Of a stretch of 53,121 nt of DNA, positions 45,761 to 53,121 are shown in pieces. The notes under the pieces were generated by a model. It had not been told where the DNA came from and ran no database searches. It was given only the letters and a program-made list of their open reading frames with translations. Within the stretch, counting starts at the first letter, position 1, and each line of letters starts with the position of its first letter. Made by a program: the position numbers and the translations under genes. This DNA is from Allocoprococcus comes (GTDB taxonomy: Bacteria > Bacillota > Clostridia > Lachnospirales > Lachnospiraceae): contig NZ_JAAIMM010000026.1 of the NCBI RefSeq assembly GCF_013300725.1, positions 1-53,121 on the forward strand. The letters run 5' to 3'.

Positions 45761-45818
45761 ATTTTTATTTTTTTAATTTTTATATTTTTATTTTTTTAAT
45801 TTTTATTTTTTCAATTTT
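45761..45818. repeat. T/A low-complexity direct repeat
   Basis: Two near-identical units of T-runs separated by AA (about 25 bp each) between ldh and the rplJL promoter. On the minus strand it is A-rich and lies upstream of the -35, so it may be an UP-element-like or bent DNA segment. Confidence 0.5.
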
Positions 45819-45833
45819 ATCCAGTTTCTTCTA

Positions 45834-46778
45834 TTATAAGTCCAGACCATCCAGCACTTCCTTCAATTCTTTTGCAGATGAAAGCAATTTTTCTTTTTCT
45901 TCATCGCTCAGTGGAATCTCAAGAACTTTTTCTGCACCTTTCTGCGAAACTATGGTCGGAACACTGATACAGAGTCCTTCCAGTCCGTATTCTCCCTCCA
46001 TCAGACTCGTGACAGGAAGAACCGCATTTTCATTCATAACAATGCTTTCTGCAATTCTCGCAACTGCCATTGCCACACCATAATAGGTTGCACCTTTTTT
46101 CTGGATAATATCATAAGCGCTGTCCCGCACAGTCTTATAAATTCTTTCCATAGATTCCTGATGTTGATAATGTCCGCGAAGTTCACAGAAATCATTGATT
46201 GGAATTCCCGCTACATTTGCCCCGCTCCATACAGCAAGCTCACTGTCTCCATGCTCTCCGATGATATTGGCATGTACGCTCCGGCTCGCAACCTGAAGAT
46301 GTTCACTTAACAGATAACGAAATCTCGCAGTATCCAGAACAGTTCCGCTTCCGAATACTCTTTCCTTCGGATATCCGGAAATCTTAAGTGCCGCATAAGT
46401 CAGAATATCCACCGGATTTGCTACAACAAGCAGGATTCCTTCAAATCCGCGTTTTGTGATTTCCGGAATAATCGATTTGAAAATTGCTACATTTTTGTGT
46501 ACCAGATCCAGTCTTGTCTCTCCCGGTTTCTGATTTGCTCCAGCTGTAATGATGATCAATGAACAATCACTGATATCATCATAAGATCCCGCATATATTT
46601 TCATCGGGTGTGCATATGGTCTACCATGGCTGATGTCCATTGCCTCCCCTTCTGCTTTTTCTTTATTCGCATCGATCAGTACCAGTTCGGAAAAAATCCC
46701 TTTCTGAAGTAAACTGAACGCAGAGGACGCTCCTACAAACCCACATCCGATAATTGCTGCCTTTTGAATATTAACCAT
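45834..46778 (-). CDS. ldh: L-lactate dehydrogenase
   Basis: 314 aa. Reduces pyruvate to L-lactate with NADH. NAD-binding GCGFVGAS (11-18), the lactate-type Gln in AGANQKPGETR (about 82-92; malate enzymes have Arg), substrate Arg in DTARFR, catalytic His in GEHGDSE (about 175-181). AAGGAGG precedes the start. Located between rplA and rplJ, an unusual place, with rplA's terminator upstream; no convincing promoter box was found in 46779-46925. Confidence 0.93.
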   Translation of the reverse strand: MVNIQKAAIIGCGFVGASSAFSLLQKGIFSELVLIDANKEKAEGEAMDISHGRPYAHPMKIYAGSYDDISDCSLIIITAGANQKPGETRLDLVHKNVAIFKSIIPEITKRGFEGILLVVANPVDILTYAALKISGYPKERVFGSGTVLDTARFRYLLSEHLQVASRSVHANIIGEHGDSELAVWSGANVAGIPINDFCELRGHYQHQESMERIYKTVRDSAYDIIQKKGATYYGVAMAVARIAESIVMNENAVLPVTSLMEGEYGLEGLCISVPTIVSQKGAEKVLEIPLSDEEKEKLLSSAKELKEVLDGLDL

Positions 46779-46930
46779 GACAAAGTGCCTCCTTTTAATT
46801 ACTTGATATTTTTTTCACAGGCATAGGTTATCATTATTTTCCCCTGTTTTCAATGTTTTCATGCATTGTTCGTCAAAAAATGCACAATGTATACAGAATA
46901 CTGTTTGTTAGGTTTCTTGCTGCGCAAAAA

Positions 46931-46963
46931 GACACCGTACCGGATCACTCCGCATACGGTGTC
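46931..46963 (-). terminator. rplKA terminator
   Basis: GACACCGTA (46931-46939)/TACGGTGTC (46955-46963), followed by TTTTT on the minus strand; ends the rpmG-secE-nusG-rplK-rplA unit. Confidence 0.88.
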
Positions 46964-46991
46964 TCTATTATTTACATTTATTCAATACTGA

Positions 46992-47684
46992 TTAAGCAAG
47001 CTTCATTGGGTTGATCTTTACACCAGGTCCCATTGTAGAAGTAAGTGTCACACTCTTAAGATACTGACCCTTTACTGCTGCCGGTTTAGCTTTGTTAATC
47101 GCATCGATAAGCGTCTGGAAGTTGTCAGCAAGCTGTTCTTCAGTGAAAGAAGCTTTTCCTACTGGTACATGGATGATATTTGTCTTGTCCAATCTGTACT
47201 CAATCTTACCAGCTTTGATTTCGTTGATAGCTTTTGTAACGTCCATTGTTACTGTACCAGCCTTCGGGTTTGGCATTAAACCTTTTGGTCCAAGTACACG
47301 TCCGAGACGTCCAACAACACCCATCATATCCGGTGTAGCTACAACTACATCGAATTCGAACCAGTTTTCATTCTGGATCTTCGGAATGAGTTCATCTCCA
47401 CCTACGTAATCTGCTCCGGCTGCTTTAGCTTCTTCAGCTTTAGCGTCCTTAGCAAATACAAGGATACGAACCTTTTTACCAGTTCCGTGCGGAAGAACTA
47501 CAGCGCCACGGATCTGCTGATCTGCATGACGTCCGTCACATCCTGTTCTGATATGAGCTTCGATTGTTTCATCAAATTTAGCTGTCGCGCTCTTCTTAAC
47601 AAGTGCGATCGCTTCATCTCTATCATAGAGAGTTGCTCTGTCGATTAACTTTGCAGCTTCTACGTATTTCTTTCCTCTTTTCAT
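46992..47684 (-). CDS. rplA: 50S ribosomal protein L1
   Basis: 230 aa, full length. [30 protein letters not shown] and the C-terminal [10 protein letters not shown] motif are all typical. L1-stalk protein and usual translational repressor of the L11 operon. AGGAGGTA precedes the ATG; a candidate L1-binding hairpin lies in the gap to rplK. Confidence 0.97.
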   Translation of the reverse strand: MKRGKKYVEAAKLIDRATLYDRDEAIALVKKSATAKFDETIEAHIRTGCDGRHADQQIRGAVVLPHGTGKKVRILVFAKDAKAEEAKAAGADYVGGDELIPKIQNENWFEFDVVVATPDMMGVVGRLGRVLGPKGLMPNPKAGTVTMDVTKAINEIKAGKIEYRLDKTNIIHVPVGKASFTEEQLADNFQTLIDAINKAKPAAVKGQYLKSVTLTSTMGPGVKINPMKLA

Positions 47685-47698
47685 TCTAAATACCTCCT

Positions 47699-47725
47699 AG
47701 TGGTGATTACGGGAATTCCCTCCCA
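47699..47725 (-). promoter_or_regulatory. candidate L1-binding hairpin before rplA
   Basis: Minus strand GTGGGAGGGAATTCCC with closing CCAC immediately before the ribosome site. A near-identical motif precedes rplK (48214-48241). Resembles the L1 rRNA site (GTGGGAGG). Confidence 0.65.
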
Positions 47726-47768
47726 CGTATTTTTTCAGTTTCCTTACATTCTGCTTATGCAGTCTGAA

Positions 47769-48197
47769 TTAGTCCTCTACTACAGTTACACCCATGCTGC
47801 GGCATGTTCCTTCGATCATGCTCATAGCTGATTCTACGGATGCAGCGTTCAGGTCTGGCATCTTAAGTTCTGCGATTTCCTTTACCTGAGCTTTTGTAAT
47901 CTTAGCAACTTTTGTCTTGTTCGGAACACCTGAACCAGATTTAAGGTTGCAGGCTTTCTTAATAAGAACTGCTGCCGGAGGAGTCTTTGTAACGAAGCTG
48001 AAACTTCTGTCACTGTAAACTGTAATTACTACAGGAATGATCAGATCTCCCTGATCAGCTGTCTTTGCGTTGAACTGTTTTGTAAATTCAACGATATTTA
48101 CACCGTGCTGTCCAAGAGCAGGACCAACCGGTGGAGCCGGAGTAGCCTTTCCAGCTGGAATCTGTAATTTGATATAACCTGAAACTTTTTTTGCCAT
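47769..48197 (-). CDS. rplK: 50S ribosomal protein L11
   Basis: 142 aa, full length. [14 protein letters not shown] (about 21-34) and the C-terminal rRNA-binding domain (KIAELKM...[11 protein letters not shown]) present. GTPase-associated centre protein; thiostrepton region intact. In operon with nusG and rplA. Confidence 0.97.
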   Translation of the reverse strand: MAKKVSGYIKLQIPAGKATPAPPVGPALGQHGVNIVEFTKQFNAKTADQGDLIIPVVITVYSDRSFSFVTKTPPAAVLIKKACNLKSGSGVPNKTKVAKITKAQVKEIAELKMPDLNAASVESAMSMIEGTCRSMGVTVVED

Positions 48198-48213
48198 TTT
48201 AAAGTACCTCCTT

Positions 48214-48241
48214 GTGGTATTTGCGGGGATTTCCCTCCCAC
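48214..48241 (-). promoter_or_regulatory. candidate L1-binding hairpin before rplK
   Basis: Minus strand GTGGGAGGGAAATCCCC with closing CCAC next to AGGAGGT. Suggests L1 represses rplK translation, with a second copy at rplA. Confidence 0.68.
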
Positions 48242-48267
48242 GTGTTCATTATGCACTGCGCATAAAG

Positions 48268-48783
48268 TTACATTTTTTTGACTTCTGCGAAACTGATTTC
48301 TACCGGCGTTTCGCGGCCGAATAAATCAACATTGATCGTCAGGCTCTGCTTAGCCATATTGATAGTCTGAATCATGCCGACTGTTCCTTCCCAGGCTCCG
48401 CCTGTTACTGTCACAGTATCTCCTTCTTCAAAATCTACCACGATGTCTTCTTTCTGGATACCAAGTGGTGCCATCTCTTCATCTGTAAGCGGAACCGGTT
48501 TGGATCCAGGACCTACAAATCCTGTAACACCTCTTGTGTTTCGTACTACATACCAGGTATCATCGTTCATGATCATGTGGATCAGAACATATCCCGGAAA
48601 CATCTTTTTCTGAGACGCTTTCTGTACGCCGTTCTTCAATTCGACAACTTCCTGCATCGGAACACGGACCTCAAGGATCTCATCTTCCAGATGACGGTTC
48701 TCGATCGTCTTGTCAATGTTGGCCTTTACCTTGTTCTCATACCCTGAATAGGTATGCACAACATACCATTTTGCTTCTGCCAT
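48268..48783 (-). CDS. nusG: transcription termination/antitermination factor NusG
   Basis: 171 aa. NGN domain with WYVVHTYSGYENKVK at the N-terminus and PGYVLI; C-terminal KOW motif (GDTVTVTGGAWEGTVGMIQTIN). Binds RNA polymerase and couples with the ribosome. Between secE and rplK. Confidence 0.96.
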   Translation of the reverse strand: MAEAKWYVVHTYSGYENKVKANIDKTIENRHLEDEILEVRVPMQEVVELKNGVQKASQKKMFPGYVLIHMIMNDDTWYVVRNTRGVTGFVGPGSKPVPLTDEEMAPLGIQKEDIVVDFEEGDTVTVTGGAWEGTVGMIQTINMAKQSLTINVDLFGRETPVEISFAEVKKM

Positions 48784-48819
48784 AAACTCACCTTTCCTGC
48801 ATTACCATTTATCAGTATC

Positions 48820-49032
48820 TTATCTAACTAATAAATCTACCCCGAATTTTACCAGGATATCACAGATCGTGATAATCGCTCCTAAGATAACGGAAACAAC
48901 TACGACCGCAGCTGTCTGTTTGGTAAGTGTGGTTTTGTCTGGCCAGATAATCTTATTAAACTCAGCTTTCAGACCTTTGAAGAAAGGAGTTTTCTTCTCT
49001 TTTGCCTTCGCTTTGTCTTTAGATTCGCCCAT
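48820..49032 (-). CDS. secE: preprotein translocase subunit SecE
   Basis: 70 aa from MGESKDKAKA at 49032; AGGGAAG lies eight bases upstream, and a GTG at 49041 would be too near. Basic N-terminus, then the conserved FFKGLKAEFNKIIWP amphipathic helix and a single TM helix (about 42-65). Essential SecYEG component. Confidence 0.94.
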   Translation of the reverse strand: MGESKDKAKAKEKKTPFFKGLKAEFNKIIWPDKTTLTKQTAAVVVVSVILGAIITICDILVKFGVDLLVR

Positions 49033-49054
49033 AACATTCACTTCCCTTCAACGA

Positions 49055-49204
49055 CTATTTCGTCTCTTTGTGTAATGTGTGTGATTTGCAGAATCTACAG
49101 TATTTCTTTGTTTCCATGCGTTCCGGATGAGACTTCTTATCCTTTGTCATGTTGTAGTTACGATGCTTGCATTCTGTACATTCCAGTGTAATTCTTGTAC
49201 GCAC
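49055..49204 (-). CDS. rpmG: 50S ribosomal protein L33
   Basis: 49 aa, beginning M(GTG)[16 protein letters not shown] and ending [11 protein letters not shown] start with AGGTGG upstream. Two CxxC pairs (CTEC and CRFC) mark the zinc-binding form. First gene of the rpmG-secE-nusG operon; 22 bp before secE. Confidence 0.94.
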   Translation of the reverse strand: MRTRITLECTECKHRNYNMTKDKKSHPERMETKKYCRFCKSHTLHKETK

Positions 49205-49342
49205 AACTTCCACCTCGCTTTTTATGTTCTAATTTTTAGTTGCATGACAGCTTGCGAGGCTGTCGTGAAAGCTTCACGCCTGAAACTTTCTTTGTTAAAA
49301 ATAGGCATAAAAAAAAAGACCTATACTTCCATTCGCTAGGTT

Positions 49343-49371
49343 AGTGTACCATACCGAAAGTATAAAGTCAA
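49343..49371 (-). promoter_or_regulatory. rpmG-secE-nusG promoter
   Basis: TTGACT (complement of 49366-49371), 17-bp spacer, TACACT (complement of 49343-49348). The leader of about 130 nt holds hairpins GACAGC/GCTGTC and GTGAA/TTCAC. Confidence 0.8.
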
Positions 49372-49453
49372 GAAATTAAATAATTTTTTGTGAAAGCCTT
49401 CGGACTCCGGAATCCGCTCTCATCCAGGCATATTCCCGGCACACAGGCTAAAA

Positions 49454-49485
49454 TTTCAGCCGCAGAATGAAATCCGCGGCTGAAA
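49454..49485 (-). terminator. terminator of the ThrE-type exporter gene
   Basis: TTTCAGCCGC (49454-49463) and GCGGCTGAAA (49476-49485) are perfect arms, followed by a short T run on the minus strand. Confidence 0.82.
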
Positions 49486-49493
49486 CTTCTTAT

Positions 49494-50744
49494 TTACCTG
49501 TCACTTTTTCCAATGTGATATTCTACCTTCATACCACGCATGATAGTTCTTGATGCGATATCTACAAAGTTAAATCCAAATGCAATTGCAACGCAGGTTG
49601 CAAAAAGTGTGATCGTCTGTTCCAGGAGCATATGCATATTCCCGCTTACGCATGCATACATTACATAGTACAGATTCGGTCCAGGAATCAGCGGGAATAC
49701 AGATGCTGTCAGGAAAATTGTTGATGGTGCTTTATTTATCCGCGACATAATAAATGCATAGAATGCAACGAATGTCGCCGCAATTGTAGTTGCAAGGAAG
49801 TTACTTGGACGCGCCTCATAAACAAGTGCATAAATCAGCCATGTAAAAAATGCTCCGATTCCACAGTAAACCACCTGCATTCCCCGGATCTTAAACCACA
49901 GTGCAAATCCCACGCAGGCTGCGGTACAGGAAATCAGCTGTACGATCAGATTCGGAGTAAGGATAAATCCTTCCGCCTCTACACCGCCAAAAAGAATCAT
50001 CGGTATCGCCGTACCAAATGCGATTCCGGAAGCACCAAGCATGGAATTCATGATATTGATTGATCCGGAGATAAAGTCTTTCTGAAGCAGATCACGGATT
50101 CCGTTCGTCGTACTCAGTCCACTGATCAGGAGCATGACAATTCCGATCATGATCCGCTCCTCATGATCCGCAAATCCAAATTTAACAGACAACAGAATGA
50201 TCATCTCTGCAATAAACGATAAGATCAGGTTATATGCCAGCAGGTTCTTCTCACGTTCAGCCAGCCAGTTCCCTGCTGCAACGATCACAATTGATACGAT
50301 CACCGCAATGATCGCATCCCTTATATTACATCCAAAGAATACCGCGAATCCGGTACCACCTAAAATACCGGCCGCATAATGGGTGTACCACTTCTGTTCC
50401 GGTCTTCCCATCACCTCTTCAAACTGTCTTCTCATTTCTTTTGCATCCGGCTTTTCTTTACAGACTTTACGGCACAGATTATTCAGATAATCCAGCTTGT
50501 CAAAGTCACATTCCCCTATTTCTACCAGCCGGATCTGTGTAATAATCTGCCCTTCCGGTGTCTCTGCCGTAATCTGGATATTGCTTGGTATAACAAAAAT
50601 ATCATACTTTACAAATCCATAACTTCTGCAAATACGGTACAGACTGTCCTGCAGACGAAAGTTCTCCGCTCCACATCTAATCATAGCCTCCCCAATGTCC
50701 AGGATCCCCTGTACAATTCTCTCGTAATCGTATTTCACATTCAT
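49494..50744 (-). CDS. ThrE-family threonine/serine exporter (fused)
   Basis: 416 aa joining the ThrE (DUF1212) half and the DUF3815 half in one chain; in many Firmicutes these are two genes. Cytoplasmic N-domain (about 1-115; GEAMIRCGAENFRLQDSLYRIC), then about ten TM helices. The family exports threonine/serine or, in related proteins, other small solutes. Start: MNVKYDYERI; the ribosome site AAGGAAAATGA is weak. Own promoter and terminator. Confidence 0.85.
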   Translation of the reverse strand: MNVKYDYERIVQGILDIGEAMIRCGAENFRLQDSLYRICRSYGFVKYDIFVIPSNIQITAETPEGQIITQIRLVEIGECDFDKLDYLNNLCRKVCKEKPDAKEMRRQFEEVMGRPEQKWYTHYAAGILGGTGFAVFFGCNIRDAIIAVIVSIVIVAAGNWLAEREKNLLAYNLILSFIAEMIILLSVKFGFADHEERIMIGIVMLLISGLSTTNGIRDLLQKDFISGSINIMNSMLGASGIAFGTAIPMILFGGVEAEGFILTPNLIVQLISCTAACVGFALWFKIRGMQVVYCGIGAFFTWLIYALVYEARPSNFLATTIAATFVAFYAFIMSRINKAPSTIFLTASVFPLIPGPNLYYVMYACVSGNMHMLLEQTITLFATCVAIAFGFNFVDIASRTIMRGMKVEYHIGKSDR

Positions 50745-50829
50745 TTTCCTTTTCCCAAAACCTCTCTCTTTTGTTCTTCTTACAAAGCCAGTTGTTCCGC
50801 CCTCCCGAACACTTCAGCCATACGAAGTA

Positions 50830-50857
50830 ATGATATCATGATGTATCAAAAAGTCAA
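50830..50857 (-). promoter_or_regulatory. promoter of ThrE-type exporter
   Basis: TTGACT (complement of 50852-50857), 16-bp spacer, TATCAT (complement of 50830-50835). Confidence 0.6.
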
Positions 50858-50885
50858 CTAAATTCGGAGAATTTCTTCTAATATG

Positions 50886-51794
50886 TTATTTTTCTCCAGC
50901 CTTTTTCAGTCCTTCTTCTTCCCGGAATGCTCCTGGTGTCATCCCATACATTTTCTTAAATATTCTTACAAAATAACTTGTATTATCTATTCCCACATCT
51001 GCGGCAACCCGAATAACCGTATCATTCGTCTTACACAATAATTCTTTTGCCCTCTCCAGCCTGTAATCGATCAAATATTTCACCGGAGTCGTCCCTATTC
51101 CACGCTTAAAGCATCGAAGGGCTTCACTTTTACTAATGTTCGCTTCCGCTGCCAGCCTTTCCAAAGAAATTCGTTCTTTATAATGGTTTTCTATAAACTG
51201 CATCATCTCTCTGAGCCGCGACTGTAAAAGGAGATTCTTATTCCGGGACTCTCTCTGTACAATATCCGGAACTTCTTCAAACAATTCATCCCATAATCTG
51301 CTGATCTTGTTCTGTATAATCAGTTCTTTTCTAAGCATTTCCTTTCCGGCATCTTTGTATATCTCATCCAGCAGACTTAATATACCACTATTTTTTTCTT
51401 TTTCCAAAATCACATATTCTTTACCATATGTAATTACAGGACTAACATATTTTTGATAAATTGCACTTTCCCGCGCAGCAAGCAGCTCTGGAGCGTGCAG
51501 GATATTTGGCATAAGCGCACCACCCGGTGTTTCAAAGCGGTGGATCACTCTGCTGTTTATAAAAATCCCCTCCCCCGCTTCAAGGATAATCTTTTCATTT
51601 CCAATCCTGCAGATTACTTTTCCAGATTCAACCCATGCCCATTCAATCTCATTATGCCAGTGCCATTCAACATAACCCTGACCAATTTCATCGATATCAT
51701 CCAGATAATATTCAAAAGGAAACTCCGGCGTTCCGTGTTCACGTATTTCCCTCAGTGTTTCATCTGTTATTATCTCTGTTATTTGCATTTTCAT
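50886..51794 (-). CDS. AraC family regulator with N-terminal cupin
   Basis: 302 aa from MKMQITEIIT at 51794; the longer frame to 51917 would cross the divergent promoter. Cupin sensor about 30-110 (HWHNEIEWAWVESGKVICRIGNEKIILEAGEGIFINSRVIHRF) and two C-terminal HTHs about 195-295 (ISLERLAAEANISKSEALRCFKR...VAADVGIDNTSYFVRIFKKMYGMTP). Probably senses a sugar and controls the divergent MFS transporter 107 bp away. Confidence 0.88.
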   Translation of the reverse strand: MKMQITEIITDETLREIREHGTPEFPFEYYLDDIDEIGQGYVEWHWHNEIEWAWVESGKVICRIGNEKIILEAGEGIFINSRVIHRFETPGGALMPNILHAPELLAARESAIYQKYVSPVITYGKEYVILEKEKNSGILSLLDEIYKDAGKEMLRKELIIQNKISRLWDELFEEVPDIVQRESRNKNLLLQSRLREMMQFIENHYKERISLERLAAEANISKSEALRCFKRGIGTTPVKYLIDYRLERAKELLCKTNDTVIRVAADVGIDNTSYFVRIFKKMYGMTPGAFREEEGLKKAGEK

Positions 51795-51901
51795 TATACC
51801 TTTTGTGTTTTGAAGATATTGTACTATATTTTTGCGATATTCGTCAAGACATCCACCCCTCCAATATGATATAGTGCTATTTTGAAAGGAGCTTTTAAGA
51901 A

Positions 51902-53074
51902 ATGAAAAAAAACACAAATTGTATGCAGACCATCTACGCTTGTTTTATTGGTTACATCGTTCAGGCTATCGTAAATAATTTTGTTCCTCTTCTTTTTGTC
52001 ACTTTCCAAAATAATTACCATATTTCACTAGAACGAATTACCTTTTTGATCACACTCAACTTTATCATTCAGCTGTTTGTCGATCTTCTATCTGCATTCT
52101 TCATCGACAGGATCGGATACCGCATTTCGATTTTAATTGCGCATATCCTTTCTGCGGCAGGACTGATATTACTCACCGTTCTTCCGGAAGTTTTTCCCTC
52201 CCCTTATACCGGACTTGTAATCGCAGTTATCATTTATGCGATCGGCGGTGGACTTCTCGAAGTACTGGTAAGCCCGATCATTGAAGCCTGCCCTACTGAT
52301 AACAAAGAAAAAGCAATGAGTCTCCTGCATTCCTTTTACTGTTGGGGGCATGTGGGCGTTGTTCTGTTATCAACCGCATTTTTCTGGTTTTTCGGAATAT
52401 CGCACTGGAAAATCCTCGCACTTATGTGGGCTGTCATCCCAATATTTAACACTTTCCTCTTCAGAAGTGCACCAATCTACTCCCTTCACGAAGAAGGTGA
52501 ACAGGGACTTTCTCTCAGAGAATTGTGCACCTCTAAAATCTTCTGGATGTTAATGCTTATGATGACCTGTGCCGGTGCCAGCGAACAGGCAGTCAGCCAA
52601 TGGGCATCCACTTTTGCCGAGACAAGCCTGCACATTTCCAAAACACTCGGCGATCTTGCCGGTCCTCTTACCTTTGCAGCCTGCATGGGGGCTTCCCGGC
52701 TGCTTTATGGGAAATATGGAGACAGGATCCGGCTGGATCTGTTCATGAGAGGAAGCTGCATTCTTTGCATCCTTTCCTATTTATGTATTTCCATCCTTCC
52801 ATTTCCTGCGCTGAACCTTTTTGGATGTGCGCTTTGCGGATTCTCCGTTGGAATTATGTGGCCGGGACTTTTCAGCACCGCATCCGTCTCTATTCCACGT
52901 GGCGGCACAACAATGTTTGCCCTCCTTGCACTTGCCGGAGATCTGGGATGTTCCGGTGGCCCGACGCTTGCAGGTCTGGTATCTTCCTACGCCGGCGGCA
53001 GTCTGAAAACCGGGATTTTCGCAGCCATTATTTTTCCGGCCGTCCTGCTCCTTGGTCTGATAAAATGTAAGTAG
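51902..53074 (+). CDS. MFS transporter
   Basis: 390 aa, about 12 TM helices, with the MFS signature between TM2 and TM3 (FFIDRIGYRISILIAH, a loop-2 variant). AAAGGAG precedes the ATG. The fold resembles FucP/NarK-like sugar or anion permeases; substrate not inferred. Divergent from the AraC-type regulator, which likely controls it. Complete, ending 47 bp before the window edge. Confidence 0.85.
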   Translation: MKKNTNCMQTIYACFIGYIVQAIVNNFVPLLFVTFQNNYHISLERITFLITLNFIIQLFVDLLSAFFIDRIGYRISILIAHILSAAGLILLTVLPEVFPSPYTGLVIAVIIYAIGGGLLEVLVSPIIEACPTDNKEKAMSLLHSFYCWGHVGVVLLSTAFFWFFGISHWKILALMWAVIPIFNTFLFRSAPIYSLHEEGEQGLSLRELCTSKIFWMLMLMMTCAGASEQAVSQWASTFAETSLHISKTLGDLAGPLTFAACMGASRLLYGKYGDRIRLDLFMRGSCILCILSYLCISILPFPALNLFGCALCGFSVGIMWPGLFSTASVSIPRGGTTMFALLALAGDLGCSGGPTLAGLVSSYAGGSLKTGIFAAIIFPAVLLLGLIKCK

Positions 53075-53121
53075 GTAATCATCTGTACCTTGATTTTTCA
53101 AAAAGAGCCACCTGTTGATCA

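Overview
The window is a low-GC Firmicutes chromosome segment, most probably Lachnospiraceae (a Dorea/Mediterraneibacter/Blautia-like gut clostridium). This rests on the sequences of EF-Tu, RpoB and RpoC, AGGAGG-type ribosome binding sites, consensus sigma-A promoters and the accessory families (DUF5058, DUF3784, TnpV, MOBV). I cannot name the species. Almost everything is read on the minus strand, so transcription mostly runs from high to low coordinates.

Core region, right to left: an AraC regulator/MFS transporter divergent pair and a ThrE-type exporter (49.5-53.1 kb); the translation/transcription block rpmG-secE-nusG-rplK-rplA, then ldh, then rplJ-rplL and rpoB-rpoC (49.2-36.6 kb); an XRE-cupin regulator and a peptide-uptake operon pepP-oppABCDF behind a long structured leader (36.4-28.6 kb); an LCP (LytR) cell-wall protein; then the str operon rpsL-rpsG-fusA-tuf (26.4-21.85 kb). 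The ribosomal operons show readable control signals: candidate L1-binding hairpins before rplK and rplA, an L10 leader with terminator before rplJ, a terminator/attenuator between rplL and rpoB, and a str promoter whose -35 box lies inside the upstream terminator.

Accessory region (8.64-21.9 kb): two mobile elements are integrated head-to-tail in the 3' end of tuf. The last 54 bp of tuf occur three times (8641, 12406 and 21851, the last being the real gene end). Element 2 (12.4-21.9 kb) is a mobilisable element with a tyrosine integrase, excisionase-like protein, phage-type repressor, RepA-like ATPase, MOBV relaxase with a candidate oriT, TnpV, and YjdF behind its riboswitch. Element 1 (8.6-12.4 kb) is a decayed relative without an integrase, keeping PadR/DUF2812 cargo and fragments of tnpV and a Sau3AI-like endonuclease. 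The native tuf terminator has been displaced about 13 kb, to 8555-8614. Each element carries a replacement terminator next to the att site it places behind tuf. Each also carries, just inside its other end, an almost identical cassette for a 32-residue hydrophobic peptide with a convergent antisense RNA. This looks like a type I toxin-antitoxin system, and differences between the two copies preserve pairing at several places.

Left flank (0-8.5 kb): a PucR-type regulator divergent from two membrane proteins (DUF5058 and a partner) and an M20 amidohydrolase, probably an uncharacterised uptake-and-hydrolysis system; then yajC, an MMPL/RND-type transporter and a secreted coiled-coil cell-wall protein.
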